Shown here piece after piece: positions 5,629 through 5,710 of a DNA stretch of 5,710 nucleotides; the first letter of the stretch is position 1; every line of letters starts with the position of its first letter. The notes under the pieces were generated by a model. That model was not told where the DNA came from, searched no databases, and worked only from the letters and a program-made list of their open reading frames with translations. Source of the DNA: DATBGO01 sp050011895 (GTDB taxonomy: Bacteria; Actinomycetota; Actinomycetes; Streptosporangiales; Streptosporangiaceae). Made by a program: the position numbers and the translations under genes. Location of the stretch: assembly GCA_050011895.1 (NCBI GenBank), contig JBEKIF010000145.1, positions 1 through 5,710 on the forward strand. Reading direction: 5' to 3'.

Positions 5629-5710
5629 TCAGGGCTTGCTGGCCGAGCCGCGGCTGATCTTCACCGGCTCGCCGTTCCGGTCCACCGGCGGCCCGAGCGT
5701 CACTGTGACC
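5629..5710 (-). CDS. C-terminal end of a small gene, possibly Trypco2-type (partial at the window edge)
   Basis: The last 26 codons and a TGA stop of a minus-strand gene that enters from beyond 5710 (one further base of a split codon is present at 5710). They read VTVTLGPPVDRNGEPVKISR followed by GSASKP. The pattern of a beta strand, then a P(V)D..G.PV(K) turn and a short basic tail resembles the C-terminus of trypsin-co-occurring domain (Trypco2-type) proteins, which are about 100 residues long and commonly encoded next to trypsin-STAND genes in actinobacteria. The spacing of 16 bases to the next ATG implies co-transcription and probably a functional partnership. The family call rests on a short tail and on context, so it is tentative; that a coding end is present is much surer, from frame, GC pattern and stop placement. 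Confidence 0.5.
   Translation of the reverse strand, partial: VTVTLGPPVDRNGEPVKISRGSASKP

Overview
The window is GC-rich DNA with strong codon-position bias. Its protein content (a trypsin-like protease fused to a STAND/NACHT ATPase and a long WD40 array) is typical of a large-genome actinobacterium such as Streptomyces, Frankia, Micromonospora or a relative. That assignment is inferred from composition and protein style, because no rRNA or tRNA marker is present.

Layout. At the right end (5629-5710, minus strand) is the last 26 codons of a gene that enters from outside the window. Its C-terminus resembles small 'trypsin-co-occurring' (Trypco2-type) proteins, tentatively. Sixteen bases later, behind a GAGG ribosome site, starts one very large intact minus-strand gene (1299-5612, 1437 aa). 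It encodes, in order, a trypsin-like serine protease (His47/Asp86/Ser186), a NACHT-type STAND NTPase (Walker A 319-326, Walker B 408-414), a winged-helix/helical region, and 14 WD40 blades that most simply fold as two seven-bladed propellers. The two genes look like one operon. They fit the architecture of bacterial NTP-dependent conflict (immunity or programmed-death-like) systems: a C-terminal sensor, a central switch and an N-terminal proteolytic effector, with a small adaptor-like partner.

Downstream of that operon (1-1298) is an insertion-sequence graveyard with no intact gene. From right to left it holds: a frameshifted remnant of an IS256/Mutator-type transposase on the plus strand (about 1083-1237); the first 30 codons of an integrase-core (rve) transposase on the minus strand (915-1005); a 171-bp element with 32-bp imperfect terminal inverted repeats beginning GGCACTGTTGCATT (744-914), similar to IS6-family ends; and a broken SMC/Rad50-like ATPase gene on the minus strand (1-743). 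The inverted-repeat element abuts both the integrase fragment and the ATPase fragment exactly at their break points and has no target-site duplication. The ATPase relic keeps a CPLC zinc-hook-like motif, a coiled-coil arm and the start of the C-terminal ATPase lobe. It has lost its 5' end and carries two apparent one-base deletions in homopolymer runs.

The main biological content is therefore the protease-STAND-WD40 system at the edge of a mobile-element-scarred accessory region, next to the corpse of an SMC-like ATPase.
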